Shown in pieces: positions 1 to 6,189 of a stretch of 6,343 nucleotides of DNA (its first letter is position 1; each line of letters starts with the position of its first letter). Under the pieces are notes generated by a model. It was not told where the DNA came from and made no database searches. It saw only the letters and a program-made list of their open reading frames with translations. Source of the DNA: Duncaniella sp. Lineage in GTDB: Bacteria; Bacteroidota; Bacteroidia; Bacteroidales; Muribaculaceae. The position numbers and the translations under genes are program-made. The stretch covers positions 1 through 6,343 of the forward strand of contig NZ_JAIDEN010000074.1 of the NCBI RefSeq assembly GCF_029054785.1, written 5' to 3'.

Positions 1-259
1 TTGTGGATGTGATCTCTTCCAATGTCACCCACACCCAATTACTCGGCACCTCAAACGGCAACTTCTGATAATGGCGCGCAGGAGAAGTTGTTTTTGATTT
101 TTTTGGCCGTTTGATTTTACCTTCGACGATAAGACGCTCTTTCTCGGCACGGATGCGTTCGAGAAGCACTGAGGCCGGTTCATCGTTTGGATCTTGCGGA
201 ACAAGTTTGCCTCGAATAGCAAGGTCAAGTATTTTTTGACGTAGTTTCTTTGTATCCAT
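1..259 (-). CDS. hsdS: Type I restriction-modification specificity subunit HsdS (N-terminal 86 codons, cut by window edge)
   Basis: HsdS recognises the bipartite target sequence and directs the HsdM methylase and HsdR translocase-nuclease to it. Only the N-terminus is present: an ATG at 259-257 opens a frame that stays open to the left edge. The first ~50 residues include RGKLVPQDPNDEPASVLLER (16-35), followed by a Lys/Arg-rich stretch, a sequence typical of the conserved helical regions of HsdS. Residues 68-80 (LPFEVPSNWVWVT) look like the standard entry into the first target recognition domain. The start overlaps the hsdM stop by one base (TGATG), so translational coupling is likely, and an unusually good Shine-Dalgarno sequence lies upstream. 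Both target recognition domains lie mostly outside the window, so specificity cannot be judged. Another reading frame on the same strand at 228-25 is a shadow. The family call is firm; whether the gene is intact is unknown. Confidence 0.93.
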   Translation of the reverse strand, partial: MDTKKLRQKILDLAIRGKLVPQDPNDEPASVLLERIRAEKERLIVEGKIKRPKKSKTTSPARHYQKLPFEVPSNWVWVTLEEITST

Positions 260-1791
260 CAGTCCTCCTTGATATTGAGTTGTGCTAAAAGTTCTTCAAG
301 CTGTGCTACGGCAGAGGCAATGTTCTCACTTTTCTTTTTGATCGACGCCATCAGTTCCGACAGCGATACATCTTCAACCGCATCGCCCTGACGGATCCAT
401 GTGACATCAAGACTGGTCTTGTCACGAGCGATCAGTTCCTCATATGTGTATTTCCGCCATCGTCCGTCAGGATTCTTTTCGGGATGATACAGTTCGGTTC
501 TATTGTGAATGTTACCGACACAATAGCATTGCACAAACTCTTCAAGAGCAGATTCTGTCAAAGGATTTTGCTTCAATGTATGGCGCACATTTGTCCGATA
601 ATCGTAAAACCAGACTTCCTTTGTCTGATTGGCGGGAGCTGCGGGACGCTTTTCAAAAAATACGACATTCGCTTTTACACCCTGAGCATAAAACACGCCT
701 GTCGGCAGACGCAGGATCGTGTGAAGATTACATGTCTCCAACAGATTCTTGCGAATTGTCTCTCCGGCCCCACCTTCAAACAGAACATTGTCAGGCAGCA
801 CAACCGCGGCCGTTCCATGATCTTTCAATAGTGATTTTATATGCTGCACGAAATTCAGCTGTTTGTTGGAAGTAGTGGCAATAAAATCCGTACGCCTATA
901 ATTGTCTGCTTCCTTTTTGATCTTTATGGTCTTCTCTCCTGTCTCCTTGTCAATCTCTTCCGTCTCTATGACCGATGCCGATTTCTTGCCGAAAGGAGGA
1001 TTGGTCATGACATAATCGTAATGGTCTCCATCGCCCGGCGCAAAGGCGAGCGAATCCTGACACTTTATCGGCGGAATTCCTCCAAATTCGCCTATACCGT
1101 GCAGAAGAAGATTCATAAGGCACAAGCGATATGTCCCGGCCACGATTTCATTACCGAAAAACGTCTCCCGTTTCAGTTTCACCGCATCCTCTTTTGAGAG
1201 TGAGCCGGCATTGCCCATCAGATAAGACTTGGCGGCAAGGAGGAAACCGCCGGATCCGCAGCAAGGATCCGCCACGGTTTTACCCAAGGTGGGATTGACA
1301 CACCTGACGATGACATTGATCAGTGCTCGCGGTGTGAAATACTGCCCCGCACCGCTCTTTGTATCCTGGGCTATGCGTTCAAGCAGACTTTCATAAATCT
1401 CGCCTTTGACATCCTCGTGCAACTGGCCCCATTCAATGCCATCGATCATGTTTATGACCTTGGCAATGTGGACCGGAGAATTGATCTTATTCTGCGCTCC
1501 ACGATAAATCTCGCCGATCATTCCGGTTTTCTTCGAGAGTTTTGACAGTATACCTGAGTAGTACTCTTTGAGTTCCTCTCCGGTCTTTGACTTCAGTATC
1601 TCCCAACTGCACTCTTCAGGCAAATCTATGTTTTTCCAATGACGGAAGGACGGAAGTTTCAGATTTTCGTCGACCATCTTCAGGAAAAGCATAAATGTGA
1701 TCTGTTCCAGATAGTCACTGTTCGACACACCTGCATCCATCAGAATTGTGGCTATCTGCCATACCTTATTGCTTATTTTTGAATCTGCCAT
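259..1791 (-). CDS. hsdM: Type I restriction-modification DNA adenine-N6 methyltransferase HsdM
   Basis: HsdM transfers a methyl group from S-adenosylmethionine to N6 of adenine in the site chosen by HsdS, and is also a structural part of the restriction complex. The 510-aa product has the usual family length. Residues ~10-135 match the HsdM N-terminal helical domain. The methylase core follows, with GQYFTP at 149-154, SAM-binding motif I (DPCCGSGGFLL, 175-185) and catalytic motif IV (NPPFG, 264-268). Residues ~475-507 are predicted helical and may form the coiled coil that packs against HsdS. All key motifs are intact, so the enzyme should be active. The start at 1791 gives a normal N-terminus (MADSKISNKVWQIATILMDA); no Shine-Dalgarno is seen. 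It lies 60 bp after hsdR and overlaps hsdS by one base. A hairpin in the hsdR-hsdM gap may lower read-through from hsdR. Confidence 0.97.
   Translation of the reverse strand: MADSKISNKVWQIATILMDAGVSNSDYLEQITFMLFLKMVDENLKLPSFRHWKNIDLPEECSWEILKSKTGEELKEYYSGILSKLSKKTGMIGEIYRGAQNKINSPVHIAKVINMIDGIEWGQLHEDVKGEIYESLLERIAQDTKSGAGQYFTPRALINVIVRCVNPTLGKTVADPCCGSGGFLLAAKSYLMGNAGSLSKEDAVKLKRETFFGNEIVAGTYRLCLMNLLLHGIGEFGGIPPIKCQDSLAFAPGDGDHYDYVMTNPPFGKKSASVIETEEIDKETGEKTIKIKKEADNYRRTDFIATTSNKQLNFVQHIKSLLKDHGTAAVVLPDNVLFEGGAGETIRKNLLETCNLHTILRLPTGVFYAQGVKANVVFFEKRPAAPANQTKEVWFYDYRTNVRHTLKQNPLTESALEEFVQCYCVGNIHNRTELYHPEKNPDGRWRKYTYEELIARDKTSLDVTWIRQGDAVEDVSLSELMASIKKKSENIASAVAQLEELLAQLNIKED
263..270 (-). 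promoter_or_regulatory. Shine-Dalgarno-like ribosome binding site for hsdS
   Basis: On the minus strand AAGGAGGA ends 4 nt (spacer ACTG from the last G of GGAGG) before the hsdS ATG at 259. It lies inside the last codons of hsdM (Ile-Lys-Glu-Asp-stop). It is a near-perfect match to the anti-Shine-Dalgarno sequence. The hsdM, hsdR and GIY-YIG starts show nothing comparable, as expected for Bacteroidota, which rely little on such sites. It supports the chosen hsdS start and coupled translation with hsdM. The match could also be a by-product of the encoded Lys-Glu-Asp. Confidence 0.55.
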
Positions 1792-1795
1792 ATTA

Positions 1796-1820
1796 GAATT
1801 TCAACAATTTCAAGAACACC
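1796..1820 (-). repeat. Possible degenerate half-copy of the right-edge palindromic element, in the hsdM leader
   Basis: The 15-mer GAATTTCAACAATTT at 1796-1810 recurs exactly at 6252-6266 in the right arm of the 92-nt palindrome. Read on the minus strand, both copies also start with GGTGT and share TCTT before AAATTGTTGAAATTC. The copy here lacks about 5-6 nt between them. The match covers nearly the whole arm, which argues against pure chance, although AT-rich words recur easily. It ends 4 bp before the hsdM start codon, so it would form the end of the hsdM leader. It could be a worn repeat or a shared regulatory word. Confidence 0.4.
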
Positions 1821-1833
1821 ATCTGACTCTCGT

Positions 1834-1860
1834 AAAAAACAGCTTATTTTATCAAGCTGC
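1834..1860 (-). terminator. Terminator-like hairpin between hsdR and hsdM
   Basis: On the minus strand CAGCTT (1859-1854) and AAGCTG (1845-1840) form a 6-bp stem with an 8-nt loop. The stem is followed at once by six T residues (1839-1834), the layout of a Rho-independent terminator. The stem includes part of the hsdR stop codon. It is short with only three G-C pairs, so at most a weak or partial terminator (attenuator) is expected. It could make the nuclease subunit and the methylase accumulate at different levels. Confidence 0.5.
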
Positions 1861-4665
1861 AAGAGCTTCATTGAGTTCGTTTATTATAATTTCATATTTA
1901 TCTTTAAACAAGCTGTAAAACTTGTCGAAACCGCCATTGACAAGAAAATCTCCATAGTCAAAGTCTTCAGGCTCAATACTGCCGTTTTTAGCAATAAAAT
2001 CCCTGATCATCTCCAGCCATGACAGCTGTTCGGCAGTAAATGGCACGGTGTCCGCACCTCGTGCGCCTCCTTTGTTTTTGTTTTTCTCAAAGAGCCAGTC
2101 CTTATATTTTAGGCGCACACGATCGGCATAGGGAACAAGATCGCTGATCTGCTTCCATTCATAACGAATTACCTGGATAATGTCCATCAGTTCCCTGAAC
2201 ATCGACTTTTTCTTTGTCCGGTCTTCATAGGCAGCAAAGATGATTGTCTCGTTCAGCGCCCGGTTGTGTTCCGTCATGCGGAAATACAACTGATGGATCA
2301 TGCTCTCGGTTATATGGCGGTTGCGGTAGTCCTGATTGTAGATGATTTGCAATGCCATGATTTCATCGCGATACCGATCAATAAACTCCCGGAATGATTC
2401 GCGCACTTTTTCCTTATCCAGATGGACTTTATCGTCAAAGTCAGCCGAAATCAGAGAGTCAAGAGCCGGATCAATGGTCTGCTCGTTTGAATTCCTGACC
2501 GTCATGAGATATTTTCTCACTTCAGGATTGAACAGAGGCATCGCAGCCTCGCGACAGCGTTTTGCTATGACATCCTTTCTGAGATTATCCTTTTCCTGCG
2601 GCGACATAGCCATATAGTCCTTTTCAGACATTCTGCCTCTCATCTCGGACTCAATGAGATCTATATCATGGGCTGCTTTCAATGCAGCGGCCAGCTGACG
2701 CACGGAGACATTGCCCGACAGTTCTTTGAAGCGGTTGCGTTCATTATCGTTCAACACCTTTTCAAGTCGCTCCAGACGGGTTGCAAAAGAGGCAAACGTC
2801 TCCTCACTCGTATCGTTGGTGATTATGTTCTGCATCAGTTTTTTGAACGAGACAGATTGTTTTGTGTCCGCCCCGCCTTTGCCTCGTGAAGTTTTCTCGG
2901 TCTTTGTGACACCGACCGCATCGACAATCACATAGCCGAGTTTATCCGATTTGGCCGATGGCGATGCCTTACGCAAGTCTTCGGCCCCAAGCGTCCTGCG
3001 GGCACGGCCAAGCATCTGTTCATAGAAGTTCTCGCTCTTGATGTCACGCATGAAAAGGAGAATCTCAATGGCTTTCACATCAGTGCCTGTTGCAATTTTA
3101 GTCACAGTCACAGCTATGCGCGGATAAAATTCATTTCGGAAAGCATAAAGCAGACTCTGTTCATTTTCTTCGGTCGTATATGTGATTTTCTTACAGAAAT
3201 CATTACCCTCTCCAAACACGTCTTTGGCAATCTCCACGATGTCGGCGGCATGACTGTCGTTCTTGGCAAATATCAGAGTCTTCGGCAATTCCTCCCGGTC
3301 ACGGAAATACATCCATTTCCTCCAGCTGTCCCTGAATGTCTGCAAGACGAGACGTATCTGTGATTTGCTGACAACCGAATTATCAAGATCTCTACCGGAA
3401 TATGAGAGATCCTCATCTGCTGATTGCCACTTCTGAAGGCGTGTGCGCTTGTCACGCACTTCAAGCTGTTGGTGAATACGCGCGACCCTACCGCCCTTTT
3501 TCGTTTTTTCAGTCTCGATCACAAAAGTAGCGAAAGCGCCGACATTGACATTGTCTGCGACAGCCTGCTCATGGGTGTACTCACTGACAACATTCTCATT
3601 GAAAAACGCATACGTATGGCTGCTTGGAGTTGCAGTCAGCCCGATCAGAAAAGCGTCGAAATATTCCAGTACCTGCCGCCAAAGGTTGTAGATTGACCTG
3701 TGACATTCGTCGATGATAATAAAATCAAAAAACTCAGGCGGATATTCCGGATTGTAGACTATCTCTCGCGGATCACCCGTCGCCGCCATCTCTTCCTCAT
3801 CGGCATCGTCCGGAAAGGTTGAAATGTCACCTTTGAGCATCGAATACAGACGCTGGATTGTAGAGATACAGATTTGCGTTTCCTGAGGAATATTGGATGT
3901 CGTTATGCGTTGTATGTTATACAACTCGCTCAACTTTGAGGTTGTGTCGTAAGAAATGAAATTCTTATACTCCATCTCAGCCTGCTCGCCGAGATTTTTC
4001 GTATCGACCAAAAAGAGGATGCGCTTGGCCTTACCATGTTTAAGAAGCCGGTAAGTATTCGTAATAGCGGTATAAGTTTTCCCTGCACCGGTAGCCATCT
4101 GGACCAATGCGCGAGGATGATTTTTAGCAAAAGAAGCCTCAAGACTTTTTATCGCAGAGATCTGGCAATCACGAAATCCAGCTGACGGCAACTCAGGGAA
4201 ATCCTTCAGCCTGGCTCTAAGGGTCTTGTTCCCGTTCAGACGATAGTCATCCATCAGAGCCTTCAAATGTTCCGGCCTGTGGAATGAATAAATTTTTCGC
4301 AACCTTGGCTTCGGATCATACAAGTCTGTAAACTCTGTGATCAACCCCGTAGCCTCGTAAAGAAAACGCAACATCTCTTTGTCATAATTACCCTTCAAAC
4401 CGGACTTGGCATATTTCAGATTCTGCTCACAAGCCGCCGATGAAAGAAGAACTCCTGATTCATCCGGTTTTGCCTCTATGAGACCGACCGGAATCCCATC
4501 GACAAAAAGAGCATAATCCACCTTATCGCCATCGTTTGTCTGAAATTCTCTGACAGCGACTCCTTTTGAAGCAAATGGATTGAACTCCTTGATGTCCTGT
4601 ATTGTCCACCCGGCCTCCTTCAGCTTGGCGTCAATTATCAGTCTTGCTTTTTCTTCAGGTTGCAT
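1852..4665 (-). CDS. hsdR: Type I restriction enzyme translocase/endonuclease subunit HsdR (EcoEI-like)
   Basis: HsdR is the motor and nuclease of the Type I complex: it pumps DNA using ATP and cuts far from an unmethylated site. The 937-aa product has the N-terminal PD-(D/E)XK nuclease fold, with Asp50, Glu64-Ala-Lys66 (GLIEAKP) and a QxxxY element (Gln81-Tyr85). The superfamily 2 helicase core follows: Walker A ATGAGKT at 191-197, Walker B DECH at 319-322, motif III LTATP at 343-347, and motifs V and VI around TGTDV (526-530) and Q550-GRARR (553-557). The last ~170 residues fit the EcoEI-type HsdR C-terminal domain. All catalytic motifs are present, so restriction activity is expected. The N-terminus MQPEEKARLIIDAKLKEAGW is typical and fixes the start at 4665. 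It is first in the operon, and a TAnnTTTG box lies ~39 bp upstream. Confidence 0.97.
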   Translation of the reverse strand: MQPEEKARLIIDAKLKEAGWTIQDIKEFNPFASKGVAVREFQTNDGDKVDYALFVDGIPVGLIEAKPDESGVLLSSAACEQNLKYAKSGLKGNYDKEMLRFLYEATGLITEFTDLYDPKPRLRKIYSFHRPEHLKALMDDYRLNGNKTLRARLKDFPELPSAGFRDCQISAIKSLEASFAKNHPRALVQMATGAGKTYTAITNTYRLLKHGKAKRILFLVDTKNLGEQAEMEYKNFISYDTTSKLSELYNIQRITTSNIPQETQICISTIQRLYSMLKGDISTFPDDADEEEMAATGDPREIVYNPEYPPEFFDFIIIDECHRSIYNLWRQVLEYFDAFLIGLTATPSSHTYAFFNENVVSEYTHEQAVADNVNVGAFATFVIETEKTKKGGRVARIHQQLEVRDKRTRLQKWQSADEDLSYSGRDLDNSVVSKSQIRLVLQTFRDSWRKWMYFRDREELPKTLIFAKNDSHAADIVEIAKDVFGEGNDFCKKITYTTEENEQSLLYAFRNEFYPRIAVTVTKIATGTDVKAIEILLFMRDIKSENFYEQMLGRARRTLGAEDLRKASPSAKSDKLGYVIVDAVGVTKTEKTSRGKGGADTKQSVSFKKLMQNIITNDTSEETFASFATRLERLEKVLNDNERNRFKELSGNVSVRQLAAALKAAHDIDLIESEMRGRMSEKDYMAMSPQEKDNLRKDVIAKRCREAAMPLFNPEVRKYLMTVRNSNEQTIDPALDSLISADFDDKVHLDKEKVRESFREFIDRYRDEIMALQIIYNQDYRNRHITESMIHQLYFRMTEHNRALNETIIFAAYEDRTKKKSMFRELMDIIQVIRYEWKQISDLVPYADRVRLKYKDWLFEKNKNKGGARGADTVPFTAEQLSWLEMIRDFIAKNGSIEPEDFDYGDFLVNGGFDKFYSLFKDKYEIIINELNEALAA

Positions 4666-4703
4666 ATATTGAAACTTCCGATAATAATCATTATACGAAG
4701 TTA

Positions 4704-4711
4704 CAAATTTA
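4704..4711 (-). promoter_or_regulatory. Candidate Bacteroidota -7 box for the hsdR operon
   Basis: On the minus strand TAAATTTG matches the phylum -7 consensus TAnnTTTG, 38 bp before the hsdR ATG. No convincing TTG/TTTG -33 element lies 19-21 bp further upstream (the nearest TTG leaves only a 12-nt gap). The region is very AT-rich, so a chance match is possible. It is the best candidate for transcription of hsdR-hsdM-hsdS. Confidence 0.45.
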
Positions 4712-4778
4712 CTAAATCTTTAGCAATCATTTATCGCCATTTTTATGGAGGATATAAGCGTTTCTCGGATTTTATTCG

Positions 4779-4786
4779 TATTTTTG
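4779..4786 (+). promoter_or_regulatory. Candidate Bacteroidota -7 box for the GIY-YIG gene
   Basis: TATTTTTG fits TAnnTTTG and ends 35 bp before the ATG at 4822, which would leave a short leader. The -33 region has no clear TTG at the right spacing. It faces the hsdR box about 70 bp away, so 4666-4821 acts as a shared divergent promoter region. Confidence 0.45.
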
Positions 4787-4821
4787 TAATAAATTTACTA
4801 TTAATTTACTTATCTCCACGC

Positions 4822-5673
4822 ATGGGCAAAACGATAACAACTTACCTGATTGATGGCACTCCCCAAGGACCGCGTATGGTTTATGTCAGTAACAAAAACT
4901 GTATGGCGATCGTGGTGCCACGATCAAAAATGACTGACATCATCAGCCGTAAGGAATTGCAGAAATATGCCCTCTACATCCTGCTTGGAGAAACCGAAGA
5001 AGGGGAACCGAAAGCCTACATCGGAGAAACCAATAATTTCAGCAAACGCATAAAAGACCACGATCAAAAGAAAGGATTCTGGTCCAAGGCCCTGGTGTTC
5101 ATCTCTCAGAATGAATCTCAGATCGACAAAGCTGATGTACTCTATCTTGAGTCCAAGGCTATTACGCTCGCCATCAAGAACAAGCAATATGTGTTGGACG
5201 AGAACAAACAGAATCCGGATCTACCGATACTCCCTGAACACAAACGCGACCCTGACGACGAGTTTTTTGATGATATCATATTCCTGGCCTCTTTTATCGG
5301 ATGTAACATTTTTGAAGAACCGATCCAGAAACACGACAGACATTCCATTAACATCTTTCTGACAGGCCGTGGCGCCGACGCTCAGGGTGTCTACAACGAG
5401 AACGGACTGACCGTCATTGCCGGAAGTATCATCGCACCTGACCACACCAACTCTTGTCCGTCGCCGGAAAAACGGAAGAAACTCATCTCCGAACTGACTG
5501 AAGAGGCTGACGGAAAACGCCGACTGAAACTGAACAAGCGCTTCGACAGCCCAAGTGCCGCCTCAGTGTTCTGCCTTGGACGCAGTTCAAACGGATGGAC
5601 TGACTGGCACAACGCCAAAGGCATCACTCTCAAATCCGTACTGAACGCCAAAAACAAATCCGACCAGCAGTAA
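4822..5673 (+). CDS. GIY-YIG nuclease family protein with C-terminal DUF4357-like domain
   Basis: The 283-aa product has a GIY-YIG fold at about residues 49-130: the first strand is ALYILLGE (50-57, a variant of the GIY half), the second AYIGET (65-70), then Arg76 in FSKRIKDHDQKK and Glu110 in VLYLES. These are the usual positions of the catalytic Tyr, Arg and metal-binding Glu, so nuclease activity is plausible. Residues ~178-275 resemble DUF4357, with RGADAQGVY (183-191) and DSPSAASVFCLGRSSNGWTD (242-261). The DUF's role is unknown. No signal peptide or membrane segment is visible, so it should be cytoplasmic. The start at 4822 is the first in-frame ATG; an upstream extension to a TTG at 4660 would enter hsdR and cross AT-rich non-coding-like sequence. 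It is transcribed divergently from hsdR. A role in defence or DNA processing beside the Type I system is inferred from position only. Confidence 0.9.
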   Translation: MGKTITTYLIDGTPQGPRMVYVSNKNCMAIVVPRSKMTDIISRKELQKYALYILLGETEEGEPKAYIGETNNFSKRIKDHDQKKGFWSKALVFISQNESQIDKADVLYLESKAITLAIKNKQYVLDENKQNPDLPILPEHKRDPDDEFFDDIIFLASFIGCNIFEEPIQKHDRHSINIFLTGRGADAQGVYNENGLTVIAGSIIAPDHTNSCPSPEKRKKLISELTEEADGKRRLKLNKRFDSPSAASVFCLGRSSNGWTDWHNAKGITLKSVLNAKNKSDQQ

Positions 5674-5759
5674 CAATTAAAGACTTTTTTCGATCAACGA
5701 TATTCCAATTTTTTCTACGGCTCCCTCTTTGGTCAGCACCACGAATCATAAATATAAAG

Positions 5760-5794
5760 AGCCTGTAACGTTGACAGTTACAGGCTTTTGTTTT
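5760..5794. terminator. Intrinsic terminator, probably bidirectional, between convergent GIY-YIG gene and tRNA operon
   Basis: AGCCTGTAAC (5760-5769) and GTTACAGGCT (5777-5786) form a perfect 10-bp stem with a 7-nt loop. On the plus strand the stem runs into TTTTGTTTT, a strong terminator for the gene ending at 5673. On the minus strand it is followed by CTTTATATTT, a looser T-rich tail that could end the tRNA transcript. Confidence 0.88.
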
Positions 5795-5800
5795 AGCTTA

Positions 5801-5820
5801 TGTATCTTGAGATACATTTT
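5801..5820. terminator. Small second hairpin with T tail next to the tRNA-Ser 3' end
   Basis: TGTATCT (5801-5807) and AGATACA (5810-5816) are exact inverted repeats separated by 2 nt and followed by TTTT on the plus strand. With a realistic loop only about 5 bp would form, so it is weak alone. It starts 5 nt beyond the tRNA-Ser 3' end on the minus strand. It may back up the main terminator or mark the 3' trailer for tRNA processing. Confidence 0.4.
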
Positions 5821-5821
5821 G

Positions 5822-5908
5822 CGGAAGGACAGGGATTCGAACCCTGGGTTCCCGTAAGGGAACAACGGTTTTCGAGACCGCCCCGATCGACCACTCCGGC
5901 ATCCTTCC
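5822..5908 (-). tRNA. tRNA-Ser, anticodon CGA
   Basis: This 87-nt tRNA decodes UCG serine codons. On the minus strand the acceptor stem GGAAGGA (5908-5902) pairs with TCCTTCC (5829-5823), followed by discriminator G at 5822. The anticodon stem GCGGT/ACCGT (one G-U pair) encloses loop CTCGAAA, giving anticodon CGA. A long variable arm (GTTCCC TTAC GGGAAC), diagnostic of the class II tRNAs for Ser and Leu, follows. The T arm is CAGGG TTCGAAT CCCTG. CCA is not encoded (CAA follows), so the CCA-adding enzyme must complete it. It lies 25 nt after tRNA-Leu in the same transcript. Confidence 0.97.
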
Positions 5909-5933
5909 TTTGGTCTTTTGTTTTCCTACTATG

Positions 5934-6015
5934 TACCCGGACCCGGGATCGAACCGGGATGGATTGCTCCACCGGTGTTTGAGACCGGCGCGTCTACCGA
6001 TTCCGCCATCCGGGC
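5934..6015 (-). tRNA. tRNA-Leu, anticodon CAA
   Basis: This 82-nt tRNA decodes UUG leucine codons. On the minus strand acceptor GCCCGGA (6015-6009) pairs with TCCGGGT (5941-5935) with a G-U at the end, followed by discriminator A at 5934. The anticodon stem CCGGT/ACCGG encloses CTCAAAC, giving CAA. The variable arm is TGGA GCAA TCCA, and the T arm is CCCGG TTCGATC CCGGG. CCA is not encoded (CAT follows). It is the first gene of a two-tRNA unit with tRNA-Ser, driven by the promoter at 6083-6113. Confidence 0.97.
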
Positions 6016-6082
6016 AAGTGCTTTTCAGCTTCGGCTCACAAATCGCACCTCCAATGGAAACGATATGTGATTTAGACGGGCA

Positions 6083-6113
6083 CAAAGGTAGGGATTTTTT
6101 TTATTCCTGACAA
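6083..6113 (-). promoter_or_regulatory. Bacteroidota-type promoter of the tRNA-Leu/tRNA-Ser operon
   Basis: On the minus strand TTG (6113-6111) and TACCTTTG (6090-6083) are 20 nt apart, matching the phylum consensus TTG-N19-21-TAnnTTTG for the main sigma factor. Transcription should begin near 6075-6079, leaving a 5' leader of about 60 nt to be trimmed from tRNA-Leu. It is the strongest sequence evidence for the host phylum. Confidence 0.88.
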
Positions 6114-6149
6114 TAGCTGACCCGATTTTTTGTCTGAATGAAGATTGAA

Positions 6150-6183
6150 ATTTTAGAGGTTGTTAAAAAACAAGAGTTAAAAT
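6150..6183. repeat. Symmetric two-step hairpin
   Basis: ATTTTA (6150-6155) pairs with TAAAAT (6178-6183), and TTGTT (6160-6164) pairs with AACAA (6169-6173) around an AAAA loop. A 4x4 internal loop (GAGG facing GAGT) separates them. All parts share one centre at 6166.5. The stems are AT-only apart from one pair, and there is no following T tract on the plus strand, so a terminator is unlikely. It lies just left of the large palindrome and may belong to the same element. Confidence 0.5.
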
Positions 6184-6189
6184 CTGAGT

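Noticed and set aside
25..228. 67-codon minus-strand frame
   Set aside because: It is an alternative frame inside the start of hsdS, whose own frame gives an unmistakable HsdS N-terminus.
444..1197. Several plus-strand open frames of 115-143 codons opposite hsdM
   Set aside because: They are antisense to a gene with intact methylase motifs and their translations show no recognisable domain.
2342..3696. Open frames on both strands inside hsdR
   Set aside because: They are shadows of the hsdR reading frame, which has all helicase and nuclease motifs.
4660..4821. In-frame upstream extension of the GIY-YIG protein from a TTG at 4660
   Set aside because: It would overlap the hsdR start, crosses the AT-rich divergent promoter region including the -7 boxes, and adds a low-complexity Ile/Tyr/Phe-rich stretch not expected in the family. 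The ATG at 4822 gives the normal N-terminus.
5798..6110. Open frames of 60-95 codons across the tRNA pair
   Set aside because: They are translations of the structured tRNA genes and their promoter, with no independent coding signal.
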